DNA of 64,000 bases, from NCBI GenBank assembly GCA_046297835.1, contig JBKBHI010000005.1:62001-126000 (forward strand). Reading direction: 5' to 3'. A program made the position numbers and the translations under genes. Under the pieces are notes generated by a model. It did not search any database. It saw only the letters and a program-made list of their open reading frames with translations, and was not told the DNA's origin. Every line of letters starts with the position of its first letter. Positions within the stretch are counted from its first letter, which is position 1. This document shows, piece by piece, positions 18,505 to 27,158 of this stretch. The DNA comes from CAMAVH01 sp046297835. Lineage in GTDB: Bacteria; Pseudomonadota; Alphaproteobacteria; SMXQ01.

Positions 18505-19302
18505 CTACTGGACGGTGCGAAGGACGGAAGAGGCGTGGGCGTCGCGCAGCCGTTGCAGGCCTTTTTGCGCGAAGATGTTGCCGCGCGCGGCGGGGCCGGC
18601 GAGCAGGCGTTCGGCCTGCCGCAAGTCGCCCGCGATGCGGCCGTTCACATGCAGCAGCCCGAGCGCGGTGGCGGCGGCGTCGTTGCCGGCGGCGGCGGCG
18701 CGGCGGTAATGGCTGGCGGCTTCGAGCGGATCGGCGGCGCGGCCGAGGCCGTGCTCGCAAATCAGGCCGAGGCCGAGATCTCCGCCTGGATCGCCTTGCG
18801 CCGCTGCGCGGGCGAACCACAGGTTCGCGGCGGCGTAGTCCTGCGCGCAGCCGACGCCGCGCAGCAGCATCATGCCGAGATTGGCCTGGGCGGCGGCGTG
18901 GCCCTGCGCCGCCGCGGCTTCGGCGAGGAGGAATGCGCGCTCCGGGTGGGGCGCGATGCCCGCGCCATCGGGAAAGAGCAGGCCGGCGTTGGCCTGGGCG
19001 CGCGTGTCGCGGCTTTCCGCCAGCCAGTTCGCGATCATCGGGCTGGCGCCGAGTCCGTTGAGATAGATCAGGCTGAGTCGATGCTGCGCTTGGGCGTGGC
19101 CATCGCGTGCCGCAAGTTCGAGCCAGTTCACCGCCTGGCGCGCGATGTCGCGCGCGCCATAGCCGGCGAGGCAGGCCTCGCCGAGCGCGTAGCGCGCCTC
19201 GACATCGCCGCGCTCGGCGGCGCGGCGCAATTGAGCCAGCGTCGGACGCGGGCCGGGCCGGCGACGCAGCAGGCCGGCGAGCCGTTGGAGAATGCGGATC
19301 AT
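18505..19302 (-). CDS. Sel1-like repeat protein
   Basis: The 265-residue protein consists of Sel1-type helical repeats of about 36 residues, each with the pattern A...Lg.....G (for example YALGEACLAGYGA, HRLSLIYLNGLGA, ANLGMMLLRGVGC, LGLGLICEHGLGR). No export signal is obvious; the N terminus is basic. Sel1 solenoids mediate protein contacts. It overlaps the adaptor gene by four bases (ATGA) and lies 12 bases before the GH16 gene, so it should be made together with the secretion system. An accessory or regulatory role in secretion is inference. Confidence 0.85.
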   Translation of the reverse strand: MIRILQRLAGLLRRRPGPRPTLAQLRRAAERGDVEARYALGEACLAGYGARDIARQAVNWLELAARDGHAQAQHRLSLIYLNGLGASPMIANWLAESRDTRAQANAGLLFPDGAGIAPHPERAFLLAEAAAAQGHAAAQANLGMMLLRGVGCAQDYAAANLWFARAAAQGDPGGDLGLGLICEHGLGRAADPLEAASHYRRAAAAGNDAAATALGLLHVNGRIAGDLRQAERLLAGPAARGNIFAQKGLQRLRDAHASSVLRTVQ

Positions 19303-20639
19303 GGCTCGCGCATCGCCTCGTCGACCGACCGCAGCGCGCCACGGGCGATATAGGACAGCAGCGAGCGGGTGCCGACCTTGACGTCGGCCGTCACCGGCAT
19401 GCCGGGGTTGAGGCGGAAGCTCTCCGGCACGTTGCGCAGCGCGGCGCGTTCGATGGCGATGGTCGCCTTGTAATAGGGCCGCACGGCCTGCTCGCCCTGG
19501 CGGCTGAAGGCGTCTTCGCTGATCGTGCGCACCACGCCATCGACATGGCCGTGCTCAAGATAGTCGTAAGCGGCGAGCTTCAGCCGCACCGGATCGCCCG
19601 GCCGGACGAAGCCGATGTCGCGCGCGTCGATGGCGACTTCGGTCTCCATCCTGGCGTTGAGCGGCACCAGCGTGACGAGCGCCGCGCCCTCGCTGAGCAC
19701 CGAGCCGACCGAGAACTGCCCGATCTGCTGGACGATGCCGTCGGCCGGCGCGCGCAGGGTGACGAGGTCTTGGGTCTTTTTGGCCTTGGCGAGCTGCTCG
19801 ACCACGCCGTCGCGCGTGGTGCGCGCCTTCATCAGGTCGAGCTGGGCTTGCGTGCGCCATTGTTCGAGGAAGGTCTCGCGCTCGGCGCGCAGGCTGTCGC
19901 GGGCGTGGCGCGCTTCTTCCAAGCTGTGCGCGTCGAACTCGGCGTTGCGCAGCATCTCGATGCGCTGGTCGGTGGCCTGCAGCAGCGTCAGGCGGCTGCC
20001 GACCTGCTGTTCGGCCAGCTTGCGGCGCATGTCCTCGACCTCGCGCATCAGCTTGCCGCGCTCGGCGTAGCGTTGGCGGTTGGCGGCAAGCTTGGCGATG
20101 GTCGCGTCCTGCTGGCCGATCTTGGCGTCGTAGGCGCGCATCTGCTCGGCCTTCTGCGCGGCGCGCTGCGCCATCAGGCTGCGCTGCATCAGCGCGTAAG
20201 ATTCGGCGAGCGTATCGGCGGCCAGCGGCCTGTCCGCCAATTCGGCGTCGAGCCGGGCGATCTCGGCATCCAAGCTCTGCACCTGCACTTGCAGCTGGGC
20301 GACATCGGCTTCGGCGAAGGTCGGGTCCAGCGTGGTGAGCACCTGGCCGGCGCGCACGATGTCGCCCTCGCGCACGTCGATCGACTTGATGATGGCGCGG
20401 TTCAGCGTGCCGACGACCACGGTGCGTTCGGCGGTGGCGAGTTGGCCCGTGCCGGTGACGATGCGGTCGATGCGCGCCTGCGAGGCAAGCAGCAGGCCGA
20501 GGGCCAAGCTGCCGGCGGCGACCAGCAGCGTGGCGCGGGCGAGGCGCGGCTCGCGCTCCTGGGCGAGCGCCTCCACTTCGGAGCCGAAGCGGGCGAGGAC
20601 GGCGTCGGCCGTTGTCGTGGTCATGGATCGGCGCGTCAT
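19299..20639 (-). CDS. Type I secretion membrane fusion protein (HlyD family)
   Basis: The 446-residue periplasmic adaptor has one membrane segment near residues 38-57 (ATLLVAAGSLALGLLLASQ). A lipoyl-like half domain follows (GTLNRAIIKSIDVREGDIV, RAGQVLTTLDPT), then a long coiled-coil hairpin (about 115-270). The second lipoyl half (LRAPADGIVQQIGQFSVGSV) and a beta-barrel region complete the HlyD/PrtE plan. It bridges the ABC transporter to a TolC-type channel, which is not encoded here. Its ATG overlaps the ABC gene stop by four bases. Confidence 0.93.
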   Translation of the reverse strand: MTRRSMTTTTADAVLARFGSEVEALAQEREPRLARATLLVAAGSLALGLLLASQARIDRIVTGTGQLATAERTVVVGTLNRAIIKSIDVREGDIVRAGQVLTTLDPTFAEADVAQLQVQVQSLDAEIARLDAELADRPLAADTLAESYALMQRSLMAQRAAQKAEQMRAYDAKIGQQDATIAKLAANRQRYAERGKLMREVEDMRRKLAEQQVGSRLTLLQATDQRIEMLRNAEFDAHSLEEARHARDSLRAERETFLEQWRTQAQLDLMKARTTRDGVVEQLAKAKKTQDLVTLRAPADGIVQQIGQFSVGSVLSEGAALVTLVPLNARMETEVAIDARDIGFVRPGDPVRLKLAAYDYLEHGHVDGVVRTISEDAFSRQGEQAVRPYYKATIAIERAALRNVPESFRLNPGMPVTADVKVGTRSLLSYIARGALRSVDEAMREP

Positions 20640-22870
20640 TCGGCGGCTCCCGCGTAAAGGGCGTGTCCGTTTTGCTGTTGCCAGAGGCGGCGATAGAGGT
20701 CGCAGGTCCGCAACAGTTGTTCGTGCGGGCCGACGCCGACAGTCTTGCCGTGGTCGAGCGCGAGGATCGCGTCGGCCTGCACCAGCGATGAGAGACGATG
20801 AGAGATGACGATCACCGTGCGGCCGCTCGCGATGCGCCGCAGGTTGGCGTTGACGATAGCCTCGCTCTCGGGATCGAGCGCGCTCGTCGCCTCGTCGAGA
20901 ATGAGCAGGGCGGGATCGACGATCAGCGCGCGGGCGATGGCGAGCCGCTGCTTCTGCCCGCCGGAAAGGTTGCTGCCATTCTCCTCGACGAGCGTGTCGT
21001 AGCCGCGCGGCAGACGCTCGATGAACTCCTCCGCGCCGGCCAGCCGCGCGGCGGCGACGACCTGCTCGAAGCTCGCGCCGGGGGCGCCAGCGGCGATGTT
21101 GTCGCGGATCGTGCCGGAGAACAGGAAGCTGTCCTGCAGCACCACGCCGGTGCTGCGCCTGAGATGGCCGAGGTCGTAGGCGCGGATGTCCGTACCGTCG
21201 ATCTTGATCAGGCCGTCATAGTCGCGGTGCAACGCTTGCAGCAGGCGCGTCACGGTGGTCTTGCCCGAGCCGCTGCGGCCCATGATGCCGAAGATCGCGC
21301 CGGCTGCGGCCTTGAAGGAGACGCCGTCGAGCGCGCTCCCCGACGCGCCCGGATAGCGGAAACGCACGTTGTCGAACGTCACCGCGCCCTTGAGCGGCGC
21401 GACGAGGCCGCCGGCGTCCTGGCCGTCCTCGCGCGGCTGGTTGACGACGCCGGCCACCGCGCGGAGCGCCCGGCCGACCTCGTCGAATTGCTGCACCAGA
21501 TAGGCGAGCTGGATCAGCGGCTGGGCGACGCGTTGCGTCAGCATGCCGAAGGCGATCAGCGCGCCGACATGGACCGGATCGTCGCTGGCGACCGCGACAT
21601 AGGCGGCGACGGCGATAATGCCGCTGGTCATCAGCTTTTCGAACGGCGTCACCACCGTCTGCAGCGCGTTGACGACGCCGCCGGCTTCGCGGCGCAGGCG
21701 CGCGGCGTCGGCGGCATGGCCGTCCCACACCCGGCGGCGACGGTTCTCCATCGCCATCGACTTGACGGCGCGGATGCCTTGCACCGATTCGACGAGATAG
21801 GCGTTCTGGCGGCCTTCGGCCTCGAAAGCGCGGCCGGCGCTGCGCCGCACGAAGGGCAGGAAGGCGAGGATAGCCAGCATCATCGCTACGCCGATGCCGA
21901 GCACGCCGGCGGCGAGCGCCGGGCTGAACCAGAACATCACCGGCAGCACGACGAGGAGCACGATGGCGTCGAGCAGCGTGCCGAACAACTGGCCGGTGAG
22001 GAAATTGCGCACGCGCCAGATCTCGTTGACGTCGCGGATCAGCGTGCCGGTCGGCGTGCGCTCGAAAAAGCCGATGCCGAGCCCGAGCAGACGGCCGAAG
22101 ATGAAGGAGGACAGCCGCGCGTCGATGCGTGCCGAGGCGACGAGGACCAGGCTGCGGCGCAGATAGCCGAACAGCGTGTCGAAGATCACGATGAAGGCGA
22201 GGCCGCCGACCAGCACGTGCAGCGTCGAGAGGCTCTTGTAGACCAGCACGCGGTCGACGACGAGCTGCCAGAACAGCGCCGGCGCCAGCGCGGTGACGCT
22301 CATCAGCGCGGCGGCGACGGCGACGTCGCGAAACAGGCGGCGCTCGCGGCGGACCTCAGCGGCGAGGCGACCGATGCCGAAGGCGGCGTCGTCGTCGTCG
22401 CGCGCCGCCGCAGCGGATTTCACGAGCAGCGCGCGCTCGGCGGCGGCGGCGATGCGCGTCCAATCGGCGACGAGCGGCGTCGCTTCGCCGACGGCGGGAT
22501 CGTAAAGCTTGGCGGTCCAGCCTTCCGGCGTTTGCGCGAGTTCGATCAGCAGCAGGCAGTTGCCGTTCTTCAGGCGCAAAAGCGCCGGCAAGGCGCTGGC
22601 AAGTCGGCGGGCGTCGATCTCGGCGATAGCCAGGCTGGCCAGTTCCAGGCCGTGACGCCCGGCCAGGCCGGCTAAGGCGTCGTCGTCGGGCTCGTTCAGG
22701 CCGTAGCCTTCCTCGCGGGAGATCTGCGCCGGATTGAGATGCAGGCCGCGATGGCGGGCGGCGACGGCGAGACAGGCGAGGGCGGTGGGAACCTGAAAGG
22801 CGACGATCGTATCGTCGATCGCGGCGGCGGGGCCCGTCGTTGCGAGGGCCGGGTCGGCGTGCGCGTCCAT
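20636..22870 (-). CDS. Type I secretion ABC transporter with degenerate C39-like domain
   Basis: The 744-residue protein has an N-terminal C39-peptidase-like domain (about 20-150), a six-helix transmembrane domain (about 180-460) and an ATPase domain. Walker A is GRSGSGKTT (531-539), the signature LSGGQKQR begins at 635, Walker B is LLILDEATSALD and the H-loop is HR at 691. In the C39 region the catalytic Cys of the usual DCGxACL motif is replaced (PTALACL, Thr29), so it should bind rather than cleave substrate, as in HlyB. It is the first gene of the four-gene operon; the ATG has an AGGAG site. Confidence 0.94.
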   Translation of the reverse strand: MDAHADPALATTGPAAAIDDTIVAFQVPTALACLAVAARHRGLHLNPAQISREEGYGLNEPDDDALAGLAGRHGLELASLAIAEIDARRLASALPALLRLKNGNCLLLIELAQTPEGWTAKLYDPAVGEATPLVADWTRIAAAAERALLVKSAAAARDDDDAAFGIGRLAAEVRRERRLFRDVAVAAALMSVTALAPALFWQLVVDRVLVYKSLSTLHVLVGGLAFIVIFDTLFGYLRRSLVLVASARIDARLSSFIFGRLLGLGIGFFERTPTGTLIRDVNEIWRVRNFLTGQLFGTLLDAIVLLVVLPVMFWFSPALAAGVLGIGVAMMLAILAFLPFVRRSAGRAFEAEGRQNAYLVESVQGIRAVKSMAMENRRRRVWDGHAADAARLRREAGGVVNALQTVVTPFEKLMTSGIIAVAAYVAVASDDPVHVGALIAFGMLTQRVAQPLIQLAYLVQQFDEVGRALRAVAGVVNQPREDGQDAGGLVAPLKGAVTFDNVRFRYPGASGSALDGVSFKAAAGAIFGIMGRSGSGKTTVTRLLQALHRDYDGLIKIDGTDIRAYDLGHLRRSTGVVLQDSFLFSGTIRDNIAAGAPGASFEQVVAAARLAGAEEFIERLPRGYDTLVEENGSNLSGGQKQRLAIARALIVDPALLILDEATSALDPESEAIVNANLRRIASGRTVIVISHRLSSLVQADAILALDHGKTVGVGPHEQLLRTCDLYRRLWQQQNGHALYAGAAE

Positions 22871-22898
22871 GCTGTCTCCTGTATGAACTCAGGATTAT

Positions 22899-22992
22899 GC
22901 GGAATGCATATGTCCAAAGGCATACAGGAACGCGGAATGGTTCCGCACTAAGAAGATTTTCCGGCGGAACAGTTCCCTGAGTTTACAGGAAC
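22899..22992 (-). promoter_or_regulatory. Operator-like repeat array upstream of the type I secretion operon
   Basis: GCGGAA occurs at 22899, 22932 and 22964, spaced 33 and 32 bases. The second is a perfect inverted repeat GCGGAA-TGG-TTCCGC (22932-22946); the third is GGAAC-A-GTTCC (22966-22976). TACAGGAAC also occurs twice (22923 and 22984). The array fills the 159-base spacer before the ABC transporter gene. Confidence 0.5.
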
Positions 22993-23029
22993 CTAAACTG
23001 AAAAAAAGAATACGAAAGTATGAGGCTGC

Positions 23030-23308
23030 TTAGGGCGCGTCGTTGTCCGCCAGAGCTTTGCGGCCTTTTTCGGTGAGTTTGCACACCAGCCAATCGGGCT
23101 TGAGCGGATTGTTGAACCAGGGTTCGGCCCAACCGGCGGCGAGGCAGCTGCGCACGGTCTGCGTGTCGATGCGCTGGCCGTCGCGGTCGAACAGCGGGAG
23201 CTTGCCGCCGGGCTGATCGAGCCCGCGCACCAGCCAATTGCGCTGCGGCAGGCTCGGGCGATGGGCATGAGCGTCATGGCTCGCGTTACGTTCCGCTGTC
23301 TCGCTCAT
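23030..23308 (-). CDS. Small conserved hypothetical protein, 92 residues
   Basis: The soluble protein has no signal sequence. After a polar His-rich start it reads NWLVRGLDQPGGKLPLFD, then a helix-rich segment TVRSCLAAGWAEPWF and DWLVCKLTEKGRKALAD. The last part resembles the wing and final helix of small winged-helix proteins, so nucleic-acid binding is possible, but I recognise no defined family. A strong GGGGAGG site precedes the ATG. It lies upstream of, and in the same direction as, the secretion operon, separated by the repeat array. Confidence 0.7.
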   Translation of the reverse strand: MSETAERNASHDAHAHRPSLPQRNWLVRGLDQPGGKLPLFDRDGQRIDTQTVRSCLAAGWAEPWFNNPLKPDWLVCKLTEKGRKALADNDAP

Positions 23309-23454
23309 GTGATCCTCCCCTTTGCCTGCGGGTGCCCGCTGACGGCGCGGCCAGTTTATTTTAGAGTCCGCCCGGCGCGCCAGCGCTTCATGCGCCAGAA
23401 TCGCCGCAAAATCTTTCGCAATCGCTAACGGATCGAACCCGCGCGGAGGAGAGG

Positions 23455-23784
23455 ATGGCCCAGCCGGACGTGATGATGGCCTACGTGACGACCGCGTCGC
23501 GCGCCGAAGCGCTGAAGCTCGGGCGCGCGCTTGTCGAGGAGCGGCTCGCCGCCTGCGCCAACGTGTTCGACGGCATGACGGCGATCTATCGCTGGGACGG
23601 CAAGCTGCAGGAGGAGGACGAGGCGGTGCTGGTCCTCAAGACCTCGGCTCGCCAGATTGAGCGGCTGACCGAGCGCCTCGTCGAACTGCACAGCTACGAT
23701 CTGCCCTGCGTCGTGGCCTGGAGAATCGAGACGGGCCATGCGCCTTACCTCGATTGGGTGAGGGACGAGAGCGGCCGGGCATGA
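23455..23784 (+). CDS. cutA: Divalent-cation tolerance protein CutA
   Basis: The 109-residue CutA1 trimer-forming protein shows the family segments VTTASRAEALKLGRALVEER, LAACANVF, IYRWDGKLQEEDEAVLVLKT and HSYDLPCVVAW. It is linked to copper tolerance in E. coli, though its molecular role is uncertain. A GGAGGAGAGG ribosome site precedes the ATG. It is followed after 67 bases by an MFS carrier. Confidence 0.93.
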   Translation: MAQPDVMMAYVTTASRAEALKLGRALVEERLAACANVFDGMTAIYRWDGKLQEEDEAVLVLKTSARQIERLTERLVELHSYDLPCVVAWRIETGHAPYLDWVRDESGRA

Positions 23785-23851
23785 GTTTTTCGCGAAAATA
23801 GCTGCGCTGGCGAACATTGTCGGCGCGTTCGCGCGGGCCTATAAAAGCCCT

Positions 23852-25135
23852 ATGTCGCCCGCCGCCGAATCCTCGCTTTCTGGCAGATCCGCCGCCTGGT
23901 CCCAGCTCTTCGCCTGGCTCGGCCACGGCTATATGCATCTGTTGGTCGCGCTCTATCTGACCATCGTGCTGTCGCTCGAGCGCGAATGGGGCATCGCATA
24001 CGGCACGCTCATCGGCCTGTGGACGCTCGGCGCGTTTCTGGTCGGCGCTTGCGCGCCTCTCGCCGGCTGGCTCGGCGACCGCTGGAGCAACGCCTGGATG
24101 ATGGTGATCTTCTTCGTCGGCTCCGGCGCGGCGGCCGTCGCCTGCGGCCTAGTCGAATCGCCGTTGCAATTGACCGTGGCGCTCGCCGCGCTCGGCGTCT
24201 TCGCCTCGATCTATCATCCCGTCGGCATGGCCTGGCTGATCAAGACCGCGGCCAACCGCGGCACCTCGCTCGGCATCTGGGGCAGTTTCGGCGGCTTCGG
24301 CGTGGCGCTCGCTGGCTTCACCGCCGGCGGCTTGATCGACTGGGTCGATTGGCGCGCGGCCTTTTGGGTGCCGGGCCTCGTCTCGGTCGTGACCGGCCTC
24401 GTTCTCATGTTCGGCTTGATGACGCGGCGCGTCGTCGAATTGCCGGGCGATCGCGCGCCGCACAAGGAGCCGCCGCGCGGCGACGTCATCCGCGCTTTCG
24501 TCGTCATGTCGGTGACGGTGTTTCTCGCCGGCCTGATCTATCAGGCGACGCAGATCGCTATGCCCAAGGCGCTGAGCGAGCGCATGCCGGACTTTTTCGC
24601 CAGCGGCGCGCTCGGCGTCGGCGTCCTGTTCACGGCAGTCTATGTCGTCGGCGGCGTGGTGCAGATTTTCGCCGGCTGGCTGACCGACCGCTTCTCGCTG
24701 CGCAGCGCCTATTTCGTCAGCTATTGCGTGCAGGTGCCGGCCATCGCCGCCGCCTCGGCGCTCGCCGGCTTGCCGTTCTTCCTCGCCATGCTGGTGATGG
24801 TGGTGAGCAATGTCGGCTCGCTGCCGGCGGAGAACGCGCTGATGGCGCGCTATACGCCGTCGAAATGGCGCGGCTCGGCCTTCGGCGCGAAATTCGTGCT
24901 GTCGCTCGGCGTCGGCCCGGTGGCGGTGCAGCTCGTCTCCTACCTGCACGAGCGCACCGGCGATTTCTCATGGCTCTACATCACGCTCGCCGGCGCGGCG
25001 GCCATCGTCGCCGTCGCCATCTTGCTGCTGCCGAAAGACAAGGCCGAGGAGATGGTCCCGGCCGCGCCGGACCCGACCGGCAACGCGCTGCCGATCACGG
25101 TCGCGCCGATCCGGGCCGCCGGCCCGGCCGAATAA
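23852..25135 (+). CDS. MFS transporter
   Basis: The 427-residue protein has about twelve membrane spans. The motif-A-like loop GWLGDRWSN follows span two, and a central polar loop (RVVELPGDRAPHKEPPRGD) separates two six-helix halves. GYMHLLVALYLTIV and SIYHPVGMAWLIK resemble the fosmidomycin-resistance/nitrate-type MFS group, but the substrate is unknown. It ends exactly against the convergent metY gene with no spacer. Confidence 0.83.
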   Translation: MSPAAESSLSGRSAAWSQLFAWLGHGYMHLLVALYLTIVLSLEREWGIAYGTLIGLWTLGAFLVGACAPLAGWLGDRWSNAWMMVIFFVGSGAAAVACGLVESPLQLTVALAALGVFASIYHPVGMAWLIKTAANRGTSLGIWGSFGGFGVALAGFTAGGLIDWVDWRAAFWVPGLVSVVTGLVLMFGLMTRRVVELPGDRAPHKEPPRGDVIRAFVVMSVTVFLAGLIYQATQIAMPKALSERMPDFFASGALGVGVLFTAVYVVGGVVQIFAGWLTDRFSLRSAYFVSYCVQVPAIAAASALAGLPFFLAMLVMVVSNVGSLPAENALMARYTPSKWRGSAFGAKFVLSLGVGPVAVQLVSYLHERTGDFSWLYITLAGAAAIVAVAILLLPKDKAEEMVPAAPDPTGNALPITVAPIRAAGPAE

Positions 25136-26428
25136 TCACACCTGCGCCAGCGCCTGATCGAGATCGGCGATGATGTCGCCGACGCTTTCGATGCCGACCG
25201 AGAGCCGCACCACGTCGTCGCCCGCGCCGGCCGCCGCGCGATCGGCGTCGGACAATTGCCGATGCGTGGTCGAGGCCGGATGGATGATCAGGCTGCGGGT
25301 GTCGCCGATGTTGGCGAGATGCGAGAACAGCTTGCAGGCTTCCACCAGCTTGATGCCGGCGGCCCAAGCTTCCGAGGGGCCGCCCTTCAGCCCGAAGGTG
25401 AAGACCGCGCCCGCGCCGCGCGGCAGATATTTTCGCGCCAGCGCATGATGCGGGCTCGACGGCAGGCCGGCGTATGAGACCCAGGCGATCTTGGGGTGCT
25501 TCTCCAAATGCTGTGCGACGGCCAGCGCGTTCTCGCAATGGCGCGCCATGCGCAGCGCCAGCGTCTCGACACCGGTCAGCGTCAGGAAGGCGTTGAACGG
25601 CGCCATCGCCGCGCCGAAATCGCGCAAGCCGACGGCATGGCCGTAGACCGTGAAGGCGAGTTTGCCGAAGGTCTCGGCGAAATTCAGGTCGTGATAGGCG
25701 GGCGAGGGCGCGCCGAGAGATGGCACGCGCGACCAGTCGAACTTGCCGGTGTCGATCGCCACGCCGCCGACGGAATTGCCGTGGCCGCCGATGAACTTGG
25801 TCGTGGAATGGACGACGATGTCCGCGCCCCATTCGCCGGGCCGGCAGAGGTAGGGCGTCGCCAGCGTGTTGTCGACGATCAGCGGGATGCCGGCGTCGTG
25901 GGCGATCTCGGCGATGGCCGCGATGTCCATGACGAGGCCGCCCGGATTGGCCAGGCTCTCGATGAAGATGGCGCGGCAATCGGGCGTCAGCGCGCGGCGG
26001 AAATTCTCCGGATCGGCGGGATCGATGAAGATCGCGCTCCAGCCGAGCCGGGCGAAGGACTGGCCGAACTGCGTAATCGAGCCGCCATAGAGCGCCTTGG
26101 AGGCGAGGAAGCTGTCGCCCGATTTCATCAGCGGCAGGAGAGCGAGGAACTGCGCGGCGTGGCCCGACGCCGCCGCCGTCGCGCCGACGCCGTCTTCCAG
26201 GCTGGCGAGGCGGGTCTCCAGGGCGGCCACGGTCGGGTTGGTGATCCGCGAATAGATCTGGCCGAATTCTTCCAGATTGAACAGTTTCGCCGCCTGGTCG
26301 GCCGACTCGAAGACATACGAGGTCGTCTGGTAGATCGGGACGGCGCGCGCGCCGGTCGCCTTGTCCGGACCGCCGCCGGCATGGACGGCGCGGGTCTCGA
26401 AGCCTTTGTTCGCGAAGGGGTCGGCCAT
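25136..26428 (-). CDS. metY: O-acetylhomoserine sulfhydrylase (aminocarboxypropyltransferase)
   Basis: The 430-residue PLP enzyme of the Cys/Met metabolism family opens FETRAVHAGGGPDKATGARA and VPIYQTTSYVFESADQAA. The PLP lysine is Lys211 in VVHSTTKFIGGHGN. Length and the FNLEEFGQIYSRITNPT insertion fit MetY, which makes homocysteine from an activated homoserine and sulfide; acetyl versus succinyl preference cannot be read from sequence. It uses sulfide made by the cys genes at 29452-32425 and homoserine from hom. A 16-base palindrome lies upstream. Confidence 0.88.
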   Translation of the reverse strand: MADPFANKGFETRAVHAGGGPDKATGARAVPIYQTTSYVFESADQAAKLFNLEEFGQIYSRITNPTVAALETRLASLEDGVGATAAASGHAAQFLALLPLMKSGDSFLASKALYGGSITQFGQSFARLGWSAIFIDPADPENFRRALTPDCRAIFIESLANPGGLVMDIAAIAEIAHDAGIPLIVDNTLATPYLCRPGEWGADIVVHSTTKFIGGHGNSVGGVAIDTGKFDWSRVPSLGAPSPAYHDLNFAETFGKLAFTVYGHAVGLRDFGAAMAPFNAFLTLTGVETLALRMARHCENALAVAQHLEKHPKIAWVSYAGLPSSPHHALARKYLPRGAGAVFTFGLKGGPSEAWAAGIKLVEACKLFSHLANIGDTRSLIIHPASTTHRQLSDADRAAAGAGDDVVRLSVGIESVGDIIADLDQALAQV

Positions 26429-26524
26429 GGGGCACCCGAGCTGTGAAAACGCACCCCGGTATCCTAGGATCGGGCCGTTCCGGCAAGGAAAACCGCCATG
26501 GCCACTGCGGCCCGGGACTTTTTT

Positions 26525-26540
26525 AGGTATTATAATACCT
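26525..26540. promoter_or_regulatory. Perfect 16-base palindrome with TATAAT on both strands
   Basis: AGGTATTATAATACCT is fully self-complementary and contains a TATAAT hexamer in each direction. It lies 97 bases upstream of the metY start and 151 bases before rplM, in otherwise GC-rich sequence. An operator overlapping the metY -10 region is plausible. Confidence 0.55.
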
Positions 26541-26562
26541 CCACGGAAAAGCCTGGATTTCC

Positions 26563-26591
26563 TTGACGCGGCGAGGGGCGGGCGGCATATT
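26563..26591 (+). promoter_or_regulatory. Predicted housekeeping promoter of rplM-rpsI
   Basis: TTGACG, a 17-base spacer and CATATT match an alphaproteobacterial sigma-70 promoter. It lies about 100 bases before the rplM start and leaves a leader of roughly 95 bases. Confidence 0.6.
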
Positions 26592-26691
26592 CCGCGCTCT
26601 CGACGGGGCAGGCGCTGCCATGAACATCTGTGGCGCGACCGCCCCGATCCTTTTTCCGACCCCGATTTTTTTTACCGACTAGGTAGACATC

Positions 26692-27156
26692 ATGAAGACC
26701 TATTCCGCCCGTCCCGCGGACGTGAGCAAGAAGTGGGTGCTGATCGACGCCGAAGGTCTGGTGCTCGGCCGTCTTGCGACGGTCATCGCCACGCGCCTTC
26801 GCGGCAAGCATCGCCCGACCTTCACGCCGCACGTGGACACCGGCGACAACATCATCGTCATCAACGCCGAGAAGGTCAAAGTGACCGGCCGCAAGCTGGA
26901 GCAGAAGGTCTTCTACTGGCACACGAACAATCCGGGCGGCATCAAGGGCCGCACGATGGGCCAGATCCTCGGCGGCGCGCATCCTGAGCGCGCGATCGAG
27001 AAGGCCGTCGAGCGCATGATCACGCGCAACAACCTCGGCCGCCAGCTGATGCGCAACCTGCGCATCTACGCCGGCGCCGCTCATCCGCACGAGGCGCAGA
27101 ACCCCGAGGTTCTCGACGTCGCGGCGATGAATCCGAAGAACAAGAGGAGCGCCTAA
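26692..27156 (+). CDS. rplM: 50S ribosomal protein L13
   Basis: The 154-residue L13 starts MKTYSARPADVSKKWVLIDA and contains LGRLATVIATRLRGKHRPTF, GDNIIVINAEKVKVTGRK and YAGAAHPHEAQNPE, all standard. It assembles early into the large subunit. It is followed after two bases by rpsI, the universal rplM-rpsI pair, with one promoter upstream and one terminator downstream. Confidence 0.98.
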   Translation: MKTYSARPADVSKKWVLIDAEGLVLGRLATVIATRLRGKHRPTFTPHVDTGDNIIVINAEKVKVTGRKLEQKVFYWHTNNPGGIKGRTMGQILGGAHPERAIEKAVERMITRNNLGRQLMRNLRIYAGAAHPHEAQNPEVLDVAAMNPKNKRSA

Positions 27157-27158
27157 CC

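Noticed and set aside
26429..26560. Possible SAM-II riboswitch before metY
   Set aside because: The leader lacks the conserved SAM-II pseudoknot sequences; only the palindrome stands out.
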